Assembly: GCF_029953285.1 (NCBI RefSeq)
Contig: NZ_JASAOI010000089.1
Coordinates: 1 to 50,860, forward strand
Origin: Yinghuangia seranimata
GTDB lineage: Bacteria > Actinomycetota > Actinomycetes > Streptomycetales > Streptomycetaceae
Length of the DNA: 50,860 nucleotides
Direction of reading: 5' to 3'
A program made the position numbers and the translations under genes. The notes beneath the pieces are model-generated. The model did no database searches. It worked only from the letters and a program-made list of their open reading frames with translations, and was not told where the DNA came from. Shown one piece after another: positions 43,702 through 50,860 of this stretch. How positions within the stretch are numbered: the stretch's first letter is position 1; every line of letters begins with the position of its first letter.

Positions 43702-44085
43702 TCAGTCGGTGCCCTCGGGGCTGGGCGTGTAGCGCCACGCGGCCGTCACGTACTCGGGCTCGGGGCACATGGCCGCGGCGAGCCGGAAGTACGGCCCCGC
43801 CTCGGACCCGCGCCCGGCGCGCTCCAGCGTGCGCCCGAGCGCGTGCAGCGCCCAGGCGTCGCGCGGGTCGAGCTCGATGACGCGGCGCAGCGTGGCCTCC
43901 GCGCGGCCGAGCTGGGCGGATCCGAAGTAGGCGCGGGCGGCGAGGAGTTGCACGGCGACGTTGTCGCGCTCGTCGTCGAGGACCGGCTCGATGAGCTTGA
44001 GCGCGCCGAGCGGGTCGCGGGCTTCGACCAGCTGTTCTGCCCAGCGGTAGTTCTCCAGGGTCATGCCGGTGGTCTGCATCGTCAC
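43702..44085 (-). CDS. TPR-repeat protein
   Basis: A 127-residue all-helical protein with about three tetratricopeptide repeats: residues 12-40 (YRWAEQLVEARDPLGALKLIEPVL), 44-76 (VAVQLLAARAYFGSAQLGRAEATLRRVIELDP) and 78-108 (DAWALHALGRTLERAGRGSEAGPYFRLAAAM). Such small TPR proteins act as adaptors; no partner is evident here. AAGGAG is five bases before the GTG start. It ends ten bases from the convergent YhhN gene. Confidence 0.85.
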   Translation of the reverse strand: MTMQTTGMTLENYRWAEQLVEARDPLGALKLIEPVLDDERDNVAVQLLAARAYFGSAQLGRAEATLRRVIELDPRDAWALHALGRTLERAGRGSEAGPYFRLAAAMCPEPEYVTAAWRYTPSPEGTD

Positions 44086-44218
44086 GTGCGCTCCTTTCGG
44101 CGCCGAGGGCGGTCGTCGCGCGGGGGTCGGCCGCGGACAGTGCCGTCAACGGGATGTGGCCCGATTGTGTTCCCGGGCCCGGCGCGGGCGCGATCGGTTA
44201 TCCGGCGGGGCGCGGACC

Positions 44219-45001
44219 TCAGCGCGCGGTGTAGCCGCCGTCGACGGCGTGGGTGCTGCCCGTGATGAAGGCGGCGCGGTCGGAGAGCAGGAACGCGACG
44301 AGCTCGGCGACCTCGTCGGGGCGGCCGAAGCGGTCGAGCGGGTGGGCGGCGCGGAGCGCGGCCTTGGCGTCGTCGTCGAAGCCGCCGAGCAGCGGGGTGT
44401 CCACCACGCCCGGGGCGACGGCGTTGACGCGGATGCCGCGGTCGGCGTATTCGAGGGCGGCGCAGCGGGTGAGGCCGACGACGGCGTGCTTGGCGGCGAC
44501 GTACGGCGCGGCGCGGTCGGTGCCCACGAGGCCGTGTATGGAGGCGGTGTTGACGATGGCGCCGCCCTCGCCGTGGGCGAGCAGCGCGGGGATCTCGTAA
44601 CGGAGGCAGTAGAAGACCCCGTCGAGGTCGACCGCCAGGACGCGGCGCCAGTCGTCGAGCGGGTAGTCGGCGGTCTCCTCGACGGGCCCGGCGACGCCCG
44701 CGTTGTTGACGGCGAGGTGCAGGTCGCCGAACGTCTCGACGGCGGCGTCGACGAGGGCCTCGACGGACTCGGGGCGGGCGACGTCGACGCTCAGCGCGCG
44801 GGCCCGGCCGCCGGCGTCGTTGATGCGGGACGCGGTGCGCGCGGCCCCGACGTCGTCGATGTCGGCGACGACGACGTTGGCTCCGCCGCGCGCGAGGCGG
44901 AGCGCGACGGCGGCTCCTATGCCGGACGCCGCGCCGGTGACCAGCGCGGTCCGGCCCTCGAACTCCGCGTAGTCGCTGCCCACACCGGCCAGAGTGCCCA
45001 T
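44219..45001 (-). CDS. Short-chain dehydrogenase/reductase
   Basis: A 260-residue classical [11 protein letters not shown] near residue 23 binds the nicotinamide cofactor, an Asp in VVVADIDD suggests preference for NAD(H), NNAG follows, and the catalytic Ser and YVAAKH are in place; [12 protein letters not shown] and [13 protein letters not shown] close the fold. Substrate unknown. Start ATG 45001; GTG 45016 is in frame. It is separated from the TetR gene by 86 bases and may be read through from that promoter. Confidence 0.9.
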   Translation of the reverse strand: MGTLAGVGSDYAEFEGRTALVTGAASGIGAAVALRLARGGANVVVADIDDVGAARTASRINDAGGRARALSVDVARPESVEALVDAAVETFGDLHLAVNNAGVAGPVEETADYPLDDWRRVLAVDLDGVFYCLRYEIPALLAHGEGGAIVNTASIHGLVGTDRAAPYVAAKHAVVGLTRCAALEYADRGIRVNAVAPGVVDTPLLGGFDDDAKAALRAAHPLDRFGRPDEVAELVAFLLSDRAAFITGSTHAVDGGYTAR

Positions 45002-45087
45002 AGCGTCCAGGGTCACACCGGGTCGGGGGCGGCGGCAGCCCGGGTGAGCCGATCGTGTCGCGCGGGGGTCGGGCCGGCGGGGCGCGC

Positions 45088-45804
45088 TCAGCCGGCCGGG
45101 GGCGGCTCGCGGTCGTCGATGCCGCGCAGCAGGACGTCGAAGGTGCGTTCGACGGCGGCCTGCTTGGCCTCCTCGGGCAGCGCGGCGAGGTCCGACTCCA
45201 GCAGGAGCGTGCAGATGCCGTGTACGGCGGACCACAGCGCGACGTCGGCGAACGGCCGCCGCGCGGGGCTGAGCACGCCGTGGACGACCAAGTCGTCGAG
45301 GGCCTCGGCGAGGATCGTGTAGGACGCGTCCTTCTTCACGCCTCCGTCGATGCCCTCGTCGGAGACCCCGCGGAGGTGCTTGATCACCGGGTCCTCGCAG
45401 GGCTTCTCGCCGCCGCGGAACATGATCCGGAACAGCCCGGGCTCGGCGCGCGCGAAGCTGACGTAGCCGCTTCCGGCCGCGCGGACGCGCCGCAGGGCCT
45501 CCTCGGCGGGGTCGGCGCTCGGCGGTGCGGCGGCGAGCTCGGCGCGGACGCTGGCGGCCATCAGGTCCGACGCGGTCTGCTTGACCGCCTCGATGAGGTC
45601 CTGGTGGTTCGCGAAGTGCCGGTACGCGGCGGTCGAGGACACTCCCGTCGCACGGGCCACCTCACGCAGCACCACGGCGTCGGGCCCGTTCTCGCGGACC
45701 TGCCGCACCGCGGCCTCGAGCAGCGCGTTGCGCAGGTCGCCGTGGTGGTACGCGCGCCGTCTGCGGCCTGTGCCGCCACTGTCCGGCTCGTGCTGTTCCG
45801 CCAT
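45088..45804 (-). CDS. TetR-family repressor
   Basis: A 238-residue regulator. The N-terminal helix-turn-helix is at about residues 20-65 ([51 protein letters not shown]); the remainder, with [13 protein letters not shown] and [15 protein letters not shown], matches the WHG-type TetR C-terminal domain. I choose ATG 45804 because GAGG lies six bases upstream; GTG 45816 is in frame. It diverges from an MMPL exporter and very likely represses it through the palindromes between the two genes. Confidence 0.92.
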   Translation of the reverse strand: MAEQHEPDSGGTGRRRRAYHHGDLRNALLEAAVRQVRENGPDAVVLREVARATGVSSTAAYRHFANHQDLIEAVKQTASDLMAASVRAELAAAPPSADPAEEALRRVRAAGSGYVSFARAEPGLFRIMFRGGEKPCEDPVIKHLRGVSDEGIDGGVKKDASYTILAEALDDLVVHGVLSPARRPFADVALWSAVHGICTLLLESDLAALPEEAKQAAVERTFDVLLRGIDDREPPPAG

Positions 45805-45818
45805 TCCCCGCCTCACCT

Positions 45819-45836
45819 CCGGTGATCGTTCACCGG
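45819..45836. promoter_or_regulatory. Perfect 18-bp palindrome, tetR leader
   Basis: CCGGTGA-TCGT-TCACCGG, seven-base arms around four bases, just upstream of tetR. A good operator candidate for the TetR protein acting on its own gene. Confidence 0.5.
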
Positions 45837-45840
45837 TTCC

Positions 45841-45891
45841 ATGTTGACAGCGGCAACATTGGATGCCAAGTTATCAGTGACAACATTGTTG
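45841..45891. promoter_or_regulatory. Two ATGTTG/CAACAT-type palindromes, tetR-MMPL
   Basis: ATGTTG-N7-CAACAT (45841-45859) overlaps a TTGACA -35 element (45844-45849) reading toward the MMPL gene, and CAACA-T-TGTTG (45881-45891) lies 22 bp further on. Both share the CAACA half-site. The segment is AT-rich compared with the surroundings. Confidence 0.5.
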
Positions 45892-45914
45892 ACGGCATAA
45901 ACATCGAGGCTCCC

Positions 45915-48104
45915 ATGCTTGAGCGCATCGGCACACTCGCCGCCCACCGGGCCCGCACCGTCCTCGTCACCGCCCTGGTCCTGCTCGTCGCGGCCGCCGG
46001 CCTCGGCTTCGGCGCGTTCGGCGTCCTCAAGTCCGAGGGCTTCGACGACCCGGGCTCGGACTCCTACAAGGCCAAACACACCGTTTCGGAGACCTTCGGC
46101 GGCACCCCGAACCTCGTCGTCGAGGTCCGCACCGGCGGCCGCCCGGTCGACGACCCGGCGATCGCCGACGCCGGACGCCGCCTCACCCAGGCGCTCGCCG
46201 CCCAGCCCGACTACAAGGACGTCGCCTCCTACTGGACGACCGGCTCGCCGGCGCTCAAGTCCAAGGACGGCACCAAGGCGCTCCTCGTCGCCCGCTCCCC
46301 CGACGACGTCGAGAAGCTGCCCGCCCCGGTGCGCGAAGCGATGGCCGCCGACCTCGCCCCCAAGGGCCCGATCACCCTCGAACTCGGCGGCGACGCGCCG
46401 CTCTCCCCGACGGTCACCGGCCAGGTCGGCAAGAGCCTCGCCATCGCCGAGGCGATCGCCGTGCCGCTCACCATGCTGCTGCTGGTGCTCGCGTTCGGCA
46501 GCGTCGTCGCCGCGCTCGTGCCGCTCGCCATCGGATTCGTCGCGATCATGGGCACGTTCGCCGAACTCTTCGTGCTCGGCAACATCACCGACGTGTCGGT
46601 CTTCTCGATCAACCTGACCACCGCGCTCGGGCTCGGCCTCGCCATCGACTACGCGCTGCTGATCGTCGCCCGGCACCGCGAACTCGTGCACGGCGGAATG
46701 AGCGTGCCCGACGCCGTCGTCCGCACCGTCCAGACGGCGGGTCGCACCATCGTCTTCTCCGCCGCCACCGTGGCCGCCGCGCTCGCCGTGATGCTGGTCT
46801 TCCCGATGTACTTCCTGCGCTCGTTCGCCTACGCCGGCATCGGCGTGGTGATCATCTCCGCGCTCGCCGCGCTGTTCGTCGCCCCCGCGCTGCTGTCGGT
46901 GCTCGGGCCGCGCGTCGAGGCCGGGCGCATCCGCGGCATCAAGGGCGTGCAGGGCGCCGAGACGCCGTTCTGGGCACGGCTCGCCGGCACCGTCGCCAAG
47001 CGCCCGGTGCTGACCGCGCTGCCCGTGCTCGCGGCGCTGCTGCTGGCCGCGTCGCCGCTGCTGGGCGTCAAGTTCGGCACCCCGGACGAGCGGGTGCTGC
47101 CGAGCAGCGCGTCGCTGTACAAGGTCGGCGAGTCACTGCGGAACGACTACTCCTCCAACGAGGCGCACGCGATCGACGTCATCGTCGAGGGCAAGGGCGC
47201 CGGCGGCGACCTGTCCGGGTACGCCGTCCGGATCTCCGGCCTGGAGGGCGTCGCCCGCGTCGACACCTCGACCGGCAGCTACGCGCACGGCACCGCCGTC
47301 CCCGCGCCCGGCAACCCCAGGCTCGCCGCCCGGGACGCGCAGCTGTTCTCCGTCTCCAGCACGCTCGTTCCCAAGTCGGACGCCGCGCAGAGCCTCGTGA
47401 AGGACATCCGCGCGCTCGACGGCCCGCAGAACACCCACGTCATGGTCGGCGGCGTCGACGCGCAGCTCATCGACACGAAGAAGGCGATCGCCGACCGCGT
47501 ACCGCTCGCCCTCGGACTCATCGCCCTGACCACGTTCGTCGTGCTGTTCCTGTTCACCGGCAGCGTCGTCCAGCCGCTGCGCGCCCTGCTGCTCAACGGG
47601 CTCAGCATCGCCGCGGCCATGGGCGTCGCCGTGTGGGTGTTCCAGAGCGGACACCTGTCCGGCCCGCTCGGCTTCACGCCGCTGCCGATGGACACGTCGA
47701 TGACGGTGCTGCTGTTCTGCATCGCCTTCGGACTGTCCATGGACTACGAGGTGTTCGTCATGAGCCGCATCAAGGAGCTGCACGACGCGGGCGCCTCCGA
47801 CACCGACGCGGTGACCTACGGCCTCGCCCGCACCGGCCGCATCGTCAGCACCGCCGCCATGCTGCTGGCCGTCACGTTCATCGCGTTCGTCACCAGCAGC
47901 GTCAGCTTCCTCCAGCTGTTCGGCCTCGGCGCCGCGGTCGCCATCCTGATCGACGCCAGCCTGATCCGCGGCGTCCTCGTGCCGGCCTCCATGCGCCTGC
48001 TCGGCCCCACCGCCTGGTACGCGCCGCGCGGCCTGCGCCGCCTGCACGCCAAGGTCGGCGTCAGCGAGAGCCCGTCCGACACGGACGAGCGGATCCTGGT
48101 CTGA
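45915..48104 (+). CDS. MMPL/RND-family transporter
   Basis: A 729-residue membrane protein with the two-fold RND plan: helix 1 (about 12-34), an outer domain, helices 2-6 (about 175-345) with GLAIDYALLIVARHRE, a second outer domain, then helices 8-12 (about 530-700) with FGLSMDYEVFVMSRIKE. The Asp-Tyr pairs in these two helices are the MmpL proton-relay signature. Related proteins export lipids, siderophores or antibiotics. ATG 45915 is the conserved start, with GAGG upstream. Regulated by the divergent TetR, so substrate-induced expression is expected. Confidence 0.93.
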   Translation: MLERIGTLAAHRARTVLVTALVLLVAAAGLGFGAFGVLKSEGFDDPGSDSYKAKHTVSETFGGTPNLVVEVRTGGRPVDDPAIADAGRRLTQALAAQPDYKDVASYWTTGSPALKSKDGTKALLVARSPDDVEKLPAPVREAMAADLAPKGPITLELGGDAPLSPTVTGQVGKSLAIAEAIAVPLTMLLLVLAFGSVVAALVPLAIGFVAIMGTFAELFVLGNITDVSVFSINLTTALGLGLAIDYALLIVARHRELVHGGMSVPDAVVRTVQTAGRTIVFSAATVAAALAVMLVFPMYFLRSFAYAGIGVVIISALAALFVAPALLSVLGPRVEAGRIRGIKGVQGAETPFWARLAGTVAKRPVLTALPVLAALLLAASPLLGVKFGTPDERVLPSSASLYKVGESLRNDYSSNEAHAIDVIVEGKGAGGDLSGYAVRISGLEGVARVDTSTGSYAHGTAVPAPGNPRLAARDAQLFSVSSTLVPKSDAAQSLVKDIRALDGPQNTHVMVGGVDAQLIDTKKAIADRVPLALGLIALTTFVVLFLFTGSVVQPLRALLLNGLSIAAAMGVAVWVFQSGHLSGPLGFTPLPMDTSMTVLLFCIAFGLSMDYEVFVMSRIKELHDAGASDTDAVTYGLARTGRIVSTAAMLLAVTFIAFVTSSVSFLQLFGLGAAVAILIDASLIRGVLVPASMRLLGPTAWYAPRGLRRLHAKVGVSESPSDTDERILV

Positions 48105-48142
48105 TTTTGGTCCGAACCTGGACTGTGTGACCCTCGCGCCGA

Positions 48143-48204
48143 CAGGCAGGGGCGACTACTGTGGGGCAACGTCCGGACACCCACAGGTAGTTGGCCCCTG
48201 CCTG
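48143..48204. terminator. Long composite hairpin after MMPL
   Basis: CAGGCAGGGGC pairs with GCCCCTGCCTG (11 bp), and inside it ACTAC/GTAGT and TGTGGG/CCCACA continue the stem with one bulge, giving about 22 paired bases around a 14-base loop. It is 39 bases after the MMPL stop and 39 before the next start: a terminator or an attenuator for the downstream gene. Confidence 0.6.
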
Positions 48205-48242
48205 ACCGCGCACCGCACCACACACAGACCGAGGAGAGCGCG

Positions 48243-48959
48243 ATGGGACCGCACGCCCCGCAGCCGCCCGCCCGGACGGTGCCCGGAAGCGGCCCCGACC
48301 GGACCGCCGAGACCCTCGACCACCTGCTGCGCGACCGCGTCGCGGTGCACCCCGACGAGCCGGCCGTCACCGACCCGCCGGGCATCCGCGAACTGACCGG
48401 ACGCGGCCCCGCGACGTGGACCTGGAGCCGGCTCGACCAGGAGGTCGACCGGCTCGCCGCGCTCCTGCTCACCCACGGCCTACGCCGCGGCGACACGCTC
48501 GCGATCCAGCTCCCCGGCGGCGTCGAACTCGCCCAGGCCGTCCTGGCCTGCTGGCGGATCGGCGCCGCCGCCATGCCGCTGCCGGCCCGGCTCAGCGACC
48601 GGTCGCTCACCTACCGCTCACTGCGCACCGGCGCACGCGTCATCGTGACCAGCACCCGCATAGGGCCGCACCGCCCGGCGTCCACCGCCGTCGCCCTGCC
48701 CTGTCTGCGGACGGTACTGGCCTGGGGCCCGGACGTCCCGGACGGCGCACTCGACCTGGACGCCGCCGCACCCATCCCCGACGAACCCGCCGCGTACCTG
48801 GCCGCGGTCGCGGTTCACCCGGAGGACCGGGCGGCGGTTTCGTGGACTCCGTGCGACAGCGAACTCGCCTACTCGCACCGGGATATGCGCTCACGCGCGA
48901 GCGATCTGCACGACGCTCTGGCGGCCGTCACAGGAAGTGGTCGAATTCCCCGGCTTTGA
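48243..48959 (+). CDS. Truncated AMP-binding (acyl-CoA synthetase-like) protein
   Basis: A 238-residue protein resembling the N-terminal third of acyl-CoA synthetases: LDHLLRDRVAVHPDEPAVTD, TWSRLDQEVDRLAALLLTHGLRRGDTLAIQLPGGVELAQAVLACWRIGAAAMPL. The adenylation core motif (TSGTTGxPKG) is missing: where it should be the sequence reads AAVSWTPCDSELAYSHRDM, the final part matching what follows that motif in intact enzymes. The protein stops soon after, with no C-terminal ATP/CoA parts. GAGGAGA before the ATG and good codon bias indicate it is still translated. Catalysis as an AMP-forming ligase is unlikely. Its end overlaps the convergent DUF397 gene by 32 bases. Confidence 0.75.
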   Translation: MGPHAPQPPARTVPGSGPDRTAETLDHLLRDRVAVHPDEPAVTDPPGIRELTGRGPATWTWSRLDQEVDRLAALLLTHGLRRGDTLAIQLPGGVELAQAVLACWRIGAAAMPLPARLSDRSLTYRSLRTGARVIVTSTRIGPHRPASTAVALPCLRTVLAWGPDVPDGALDLDAAAPIPDEPAAYLAAVAVHPEDRAAVSWTPCDSELAYSHRDMRSRASDLHDALAAVTGSGRIPRL

Positions 48960-49155
48960 CACCGGCGATGAAGGCCGCGAGTTCGTCACGGGTGTAGCAG
49001 AGTGCCGGACGCGCGATGTCCTTGGAGTCACGCATCGCGACACCGCCGGGGATCCGCGCGAGTTCGACACAACAGCCGTGCTGGTCCGCCGAGAAGGTCG
49101 ACTTGACCCATGTGACGCCGGTCGTATCGGCCTTGTACAGCGAGGACTTGTTCAT
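48928..49155 (-). CDS. DUF397-domain protein
   Basis: A 75-residue protein with the full DUF397 pattern: VTWVKSTFSADQHGCCVELARI, VAMRDSK, then YTRDELAAFIAGVKAGEFDHF. The start overlaps the XRE stop by ATGA. Its C-terminal KAGEFD is the same as in the fragment at 386-556, hinting that these two copies are closer relatives than the copy at 2777-2998. Confidence 0.9.
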   Translation of the reverse strand: MNKSSLYKADTTGVTWVKSTFSADQHGCCVELARIPGGVAMRDSKDIARPALCYTRDELAAFIAGVKAGEFDHFL

Positions 49156-50009
49156 TCCAGACTTTCCGCTCGTTCGAGAAGCAGCGCGACCGTGTCGTCC
49201 GGCGACAGCGCCGCAGCCTCGATCGTGTGGAACAGCCGGTCAAATCGCTGGACTTCGCGTCGCGCGTCTCGCGGGATCATACCGCCGAGGCCTTCCATGA
49301 ACGCGACGTCGGGATCGGCCGAATCAGCGAACCCGAGGGTGACAAATCCCGTCGCATACGCCGCCCTTCGCGGCCCGTTGAAGGGCACTACCTGGAACGT
49401 GACATTGGGCAGCTTCGCCATCTCGACGAGGTGCAGCATCTGCTGCCGCATCACGTCGCGGCCGCCCGTGTCGATGTGCAGTGCCGCCTCCGTCACGATG
49501 CCGTGGTACTCCAAGACCCGCTGGTCAACGAGCCGCCGCTGTCGGCCGAGGCGTACCGCTATGAGGCTCTCGATCTGGTCCGGCCCCAGCGCGAAGAGCC
49601 CCGTCTCCATGACCGCCGCCATGTAGTCGACCACTTGCAGGAGCCCGGTGACCACCATCGGCTGATACTCACGCTCGACGACCGCATCGTCCTCCAGCGC
49701 GACGAACTCGGCCAGGTGCGTATTCATCACATCGGAGTACTCGCGCCACCAATGTCGCGGGCGCTTCTCCACAATCAACTGCTCTAGTTCGAACTGTTGT
49801 TGAGGCGGCACGTCGTACAGCCGGCACAGCGTGTTCAGGTCGTGCGGGCTCACGTAGGCGCGCGCGAGCTCCATACGGCTGATCTTGGTGACGTCGCCTT
49901 TGATCGCCGCGGCCGCCGCGCTGCGGGTGATCTCGCGTTCCTCGCGGATGCGACGCAGCTCCTGACCGAGCCTCTTGCGCTTCAACGTGTGCTGAGAGTC
50001 GGTCGCCAT
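49152..50009 (-). CDS. XRE-family regulator with DUF5753 domain
   Basis: A 285-residue regulator: helix-turn-helix at about residues 12-65 (LGQELRRIREEREITRSAAA, VTKISRMELAR, LCRLYDVPP), then DUF5753 from about 95 (EYQPMVVTGLLQVVDYMAAVM, ESLIAVRLGRQRRL, LHLVEMAKLPNVTFQVVPF, GFADSADPDVAFMEGLGG). It is coupled to DUF397 and divergent from an anti-sigma-like ATPase, the arrangement seen at whiJ-type loci of Streptomyces. The AT-rich divergent region with a TGCACGTGCA palindrome is its probable operator. Confidence 0.92.
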   Translation of the reverse strand: MATDSQHTLKRKRLGQELRRIREEREITRSAAAAAIKGDVTKISRMELARAYVSPHDLNTLCRLYDVPPQQQFELEQLIVEKRPRHWWREYSDVMNTHLAEFVALEDDAVVEREYQPMVVTGLLQVVDYMAAVMETGLFALGPDQIESLIAVRLGRQRRLVDQRVLEYHGIVTEAALHIDTGGRDVMRQQMLHLVEMAKLPNVTFQVVPFNGPRRAAYATGFVTLGFADSADPDVAFMEGLGGMIPRDARREVQRFDRLFHTIEAAALSPDDTVALLLERAESLE

Positions 50010-50069
50010 CGCTGCTCGCCTTCCCCGGAGGACGATTCATGATTCTTGTGCGACTTTTCCGCATCTACT

Positions 50070-50079
50070 TGCACGTGCA
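50070..50079. promoter_or_regulatory. Palindrome in XRE-ATPase divergent promoter
   Basis: TGCACGTGCA within ACTTGCACGTGCAGTTTCAC, in a 147-base AT-rich divergent region. XRE proteins bind short palindromes like this; assignment is inference. Confidence 0.4.
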
Positions 50080-50156
50080 GTTTCACGAGTGCTTCACTCA
50101 TCTTGACTACACAATGCTCTTACGTCAATACAGAGAGCAACCATCAGGGAGAGTCT

Positions 50157-50567
50157 GTGCACGCCACCGCCGCGTACTCAGAGCCCGTGTACATCGTCCG
50201 GCTGCCCCCGGCCCCGACGTCCGTGGCGATGGCCCGCGACCACGTCGAAACGTTGTGCCACAAGTTCGGCGTGGACAGCTTCGGCCCCGTCCAGGTCGTC
50301 TCGGAGCTCGCCGGCAACGCGGTGGAGCACGCCGGGATGTGCGGCGGTATAGAGGTCTGGGTCTCGGTCGGCCCCGGGGTGCTGTGGATCGAGGTGGTCG
50401 ACTTCGCACCGGAGTTCGTGCCCGACCTGACGGGGCTCCACGAACCGGGGGACGAGCAGGAGCGCGGCCGCGGGCTGCTCATCGCGCAGACGCTCGCGTC
50501 GCGCGTCGAAGCGCTCGTCCTGGGTGACCGCAAGGCGCTGTGCGCGTGCTTCCCGGTCCCCGCGTAG
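50157..50567 (+). CDS. Anti-sigma-like ATP-binding protein (HATPase_c)
   Basis: A 136-residue single-domain GHKL ATPase of the RsbW/SpoIIAB-like type common in Streptomyces. N-box VVSELAGNAVEHAG, G1-like WIEVVDFAPEFVP and G2-like ERGRGLLIAQTLA are visible. Such proteins act as serine kinases or anti-sigma factors, and commonly lie divergent to XRE/DUF397 pairs. Start GTG 50157 has GGGAGA four bases upstream; the open frame runs 111 bases further back but that part is not protein-like. Confidence 0.88.
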   Translation: MHATAAYSEPVYIVRLPPAPTSVAMARDHVETLCHKFGVDSFGPVQVVSELAGNAVEHAGMCGGIEVWVSVGPGVLWIEVVDFAPEFVPDLTGLHEPGDEQERGRGLLIAQTLASRVEALVLGDRKALCACFPVPA

Positions 50568-50594
50568 GCCCTCCATATGCGGGGCCCGAAAGGC

Positions 50595-50630
50595 CGAGGG
50601 CCGCCCCCGGTTTCCCGGGGGCGGCCCTCG
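50595..50630. terminator. Bidirectional terminator before clpC
   Basis: Perfect palindrome with 16-nt arms (CGAGGGCCGCCCCCGG and its complement) around TTTC, between the converging ATPase and clpC genes. Confidence 0.8.
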
Positions 50631-50669
50631 CGTGTCGCCTAGGTGTCGCGACGGAGCGTCAGAGCGGGG

Positions 50670-50860
50670 TCAGTTCGCCTCGCCCTTGGTGAGGTCCGGA
50701 CCGGAGCCCGCGGCCTCGACCGGCGGGACGTCCGGCAGTGCGGCCTTCTCCTCGCCGACGAAGGTGAACTTCTCGTTCTCCCCGTCGCCCTCGGTGCCGA
50801 CCACCACGATCGAGCCCGGGCGCAGCTCCGCGTACAGGATCTTCTCGGACAGCGTGTCCT
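50670..50860 (-). CDS. clpC: ClpC ATPase, C-terminal end (partial)
   Basis: The last 62 residues of a Clp ATPase cut by the window edge: DTLSEKILYAELRPGSIVVV, then EKFTFVGEEKAALPDVPPVE and a short polar tail ending KGEAN. This closely resembles the C-terminus of actinobacterial ClpC, the unfoldase that feeds ClpP. The stop is at 50670-50672. Beginning and ATPase domains lie outside the window. Confidence 0.88.
   Translation of the reverse strand, partial: DTLSEKILYAELRPGSIVVVGTEGDGENEKFTFVGEEKAALPDVPPVEAAGSGPDLTKGEAN

Overview
The window is very GC-rich, has tightly packed genes with frequent GTGA/ATGA stop-start overlaps and many GTG starts, and carries whiB, coenzyme F420 genes, XRE/DUF397 pairs and a DisA/RadA pair. 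This points to a Streptomyces-like actinomycete (family Streptomycetaceae or a near relative). No rRNA, tRNA, CRISPR array, insertion sequence or phage was seen.

Layout. 1-1.2 kb: a GC-extreme edge with decayed remnants of an XRE/DUF397-type locus. 1.2-3.9 kb: small membrane and secreted proteins and an intact XRE (DUF5753) plus DUF397 pair. 3.9-6.2 kb: fbiA-fbiB (F420 side chain). 6.3-15 kb: an accessory block holding a sugar-nucleotide epimerase, an OmpR-type two-component system, a GT2 / DUF2064 / methyltransferase operon, a membrane molybdopterin oxidoreductase with a membrane partner, and a GT87-like membrane glycosyltransferase. 14.9-15.9 kb: rhodanese and cysteine dioxygenase. 15.9-29 kb: whiB, a giant membrane GT2 with a DUF5719 partner, a degenerate metallopeptidase, DUF3499, manB, Trm112-like, SIS, manA and a cation efflux protein. 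29-30.6 kb: ahcY. The order fbiA/fbiB - whiB - metallopeptidase - DUF3499 - manB - SIS - manA resembles the whiB2-region order of Mycobacterium (from memory), so the 6.3-15.9 kb block looks like an insertion in a conserved backbone. 30.6-32.4 kb: a lipoprotein nuclease flanked by a tandem repeat and a duplicated non-coding element. 32.4-37 kb: two paralogous sigma-like membrane proteins with BACON-type C-termini. 37-44 kb: radA, disA, a lipoprotein-like protein, mutY, a fatty acid hydroxylase-type protein, YhhN and TPR genes. 44-48.1 kb: SDR, TetR and MMPL exporter. 48.2-50.6 kb: a truncated acyl-CoA synthetase, then DUF397/XRE and a divergent anti-sigma-like ATPase. The right edge cuts the C-terminus of clpC.

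The most interesting signal is a set of 17-bp elements, each made of two CTTACG-like half-sites 11 bp apart, found only in the intergenic regions of the 6.3-15 kb block. Three of the four lie exactly 55 bp (first base to first base) upstream of a -10-like hexamer of an apparently leaderless gene: the epimerase, the response regulator itself and the GT87 gene. I infer a dedicated two-component regulon for a surface-glycan/redox module of unknown product. The second notable item is the tandem pair of sigma-region / HxxxCxxC / transmembrane / BACON proteins beside radA-disA.
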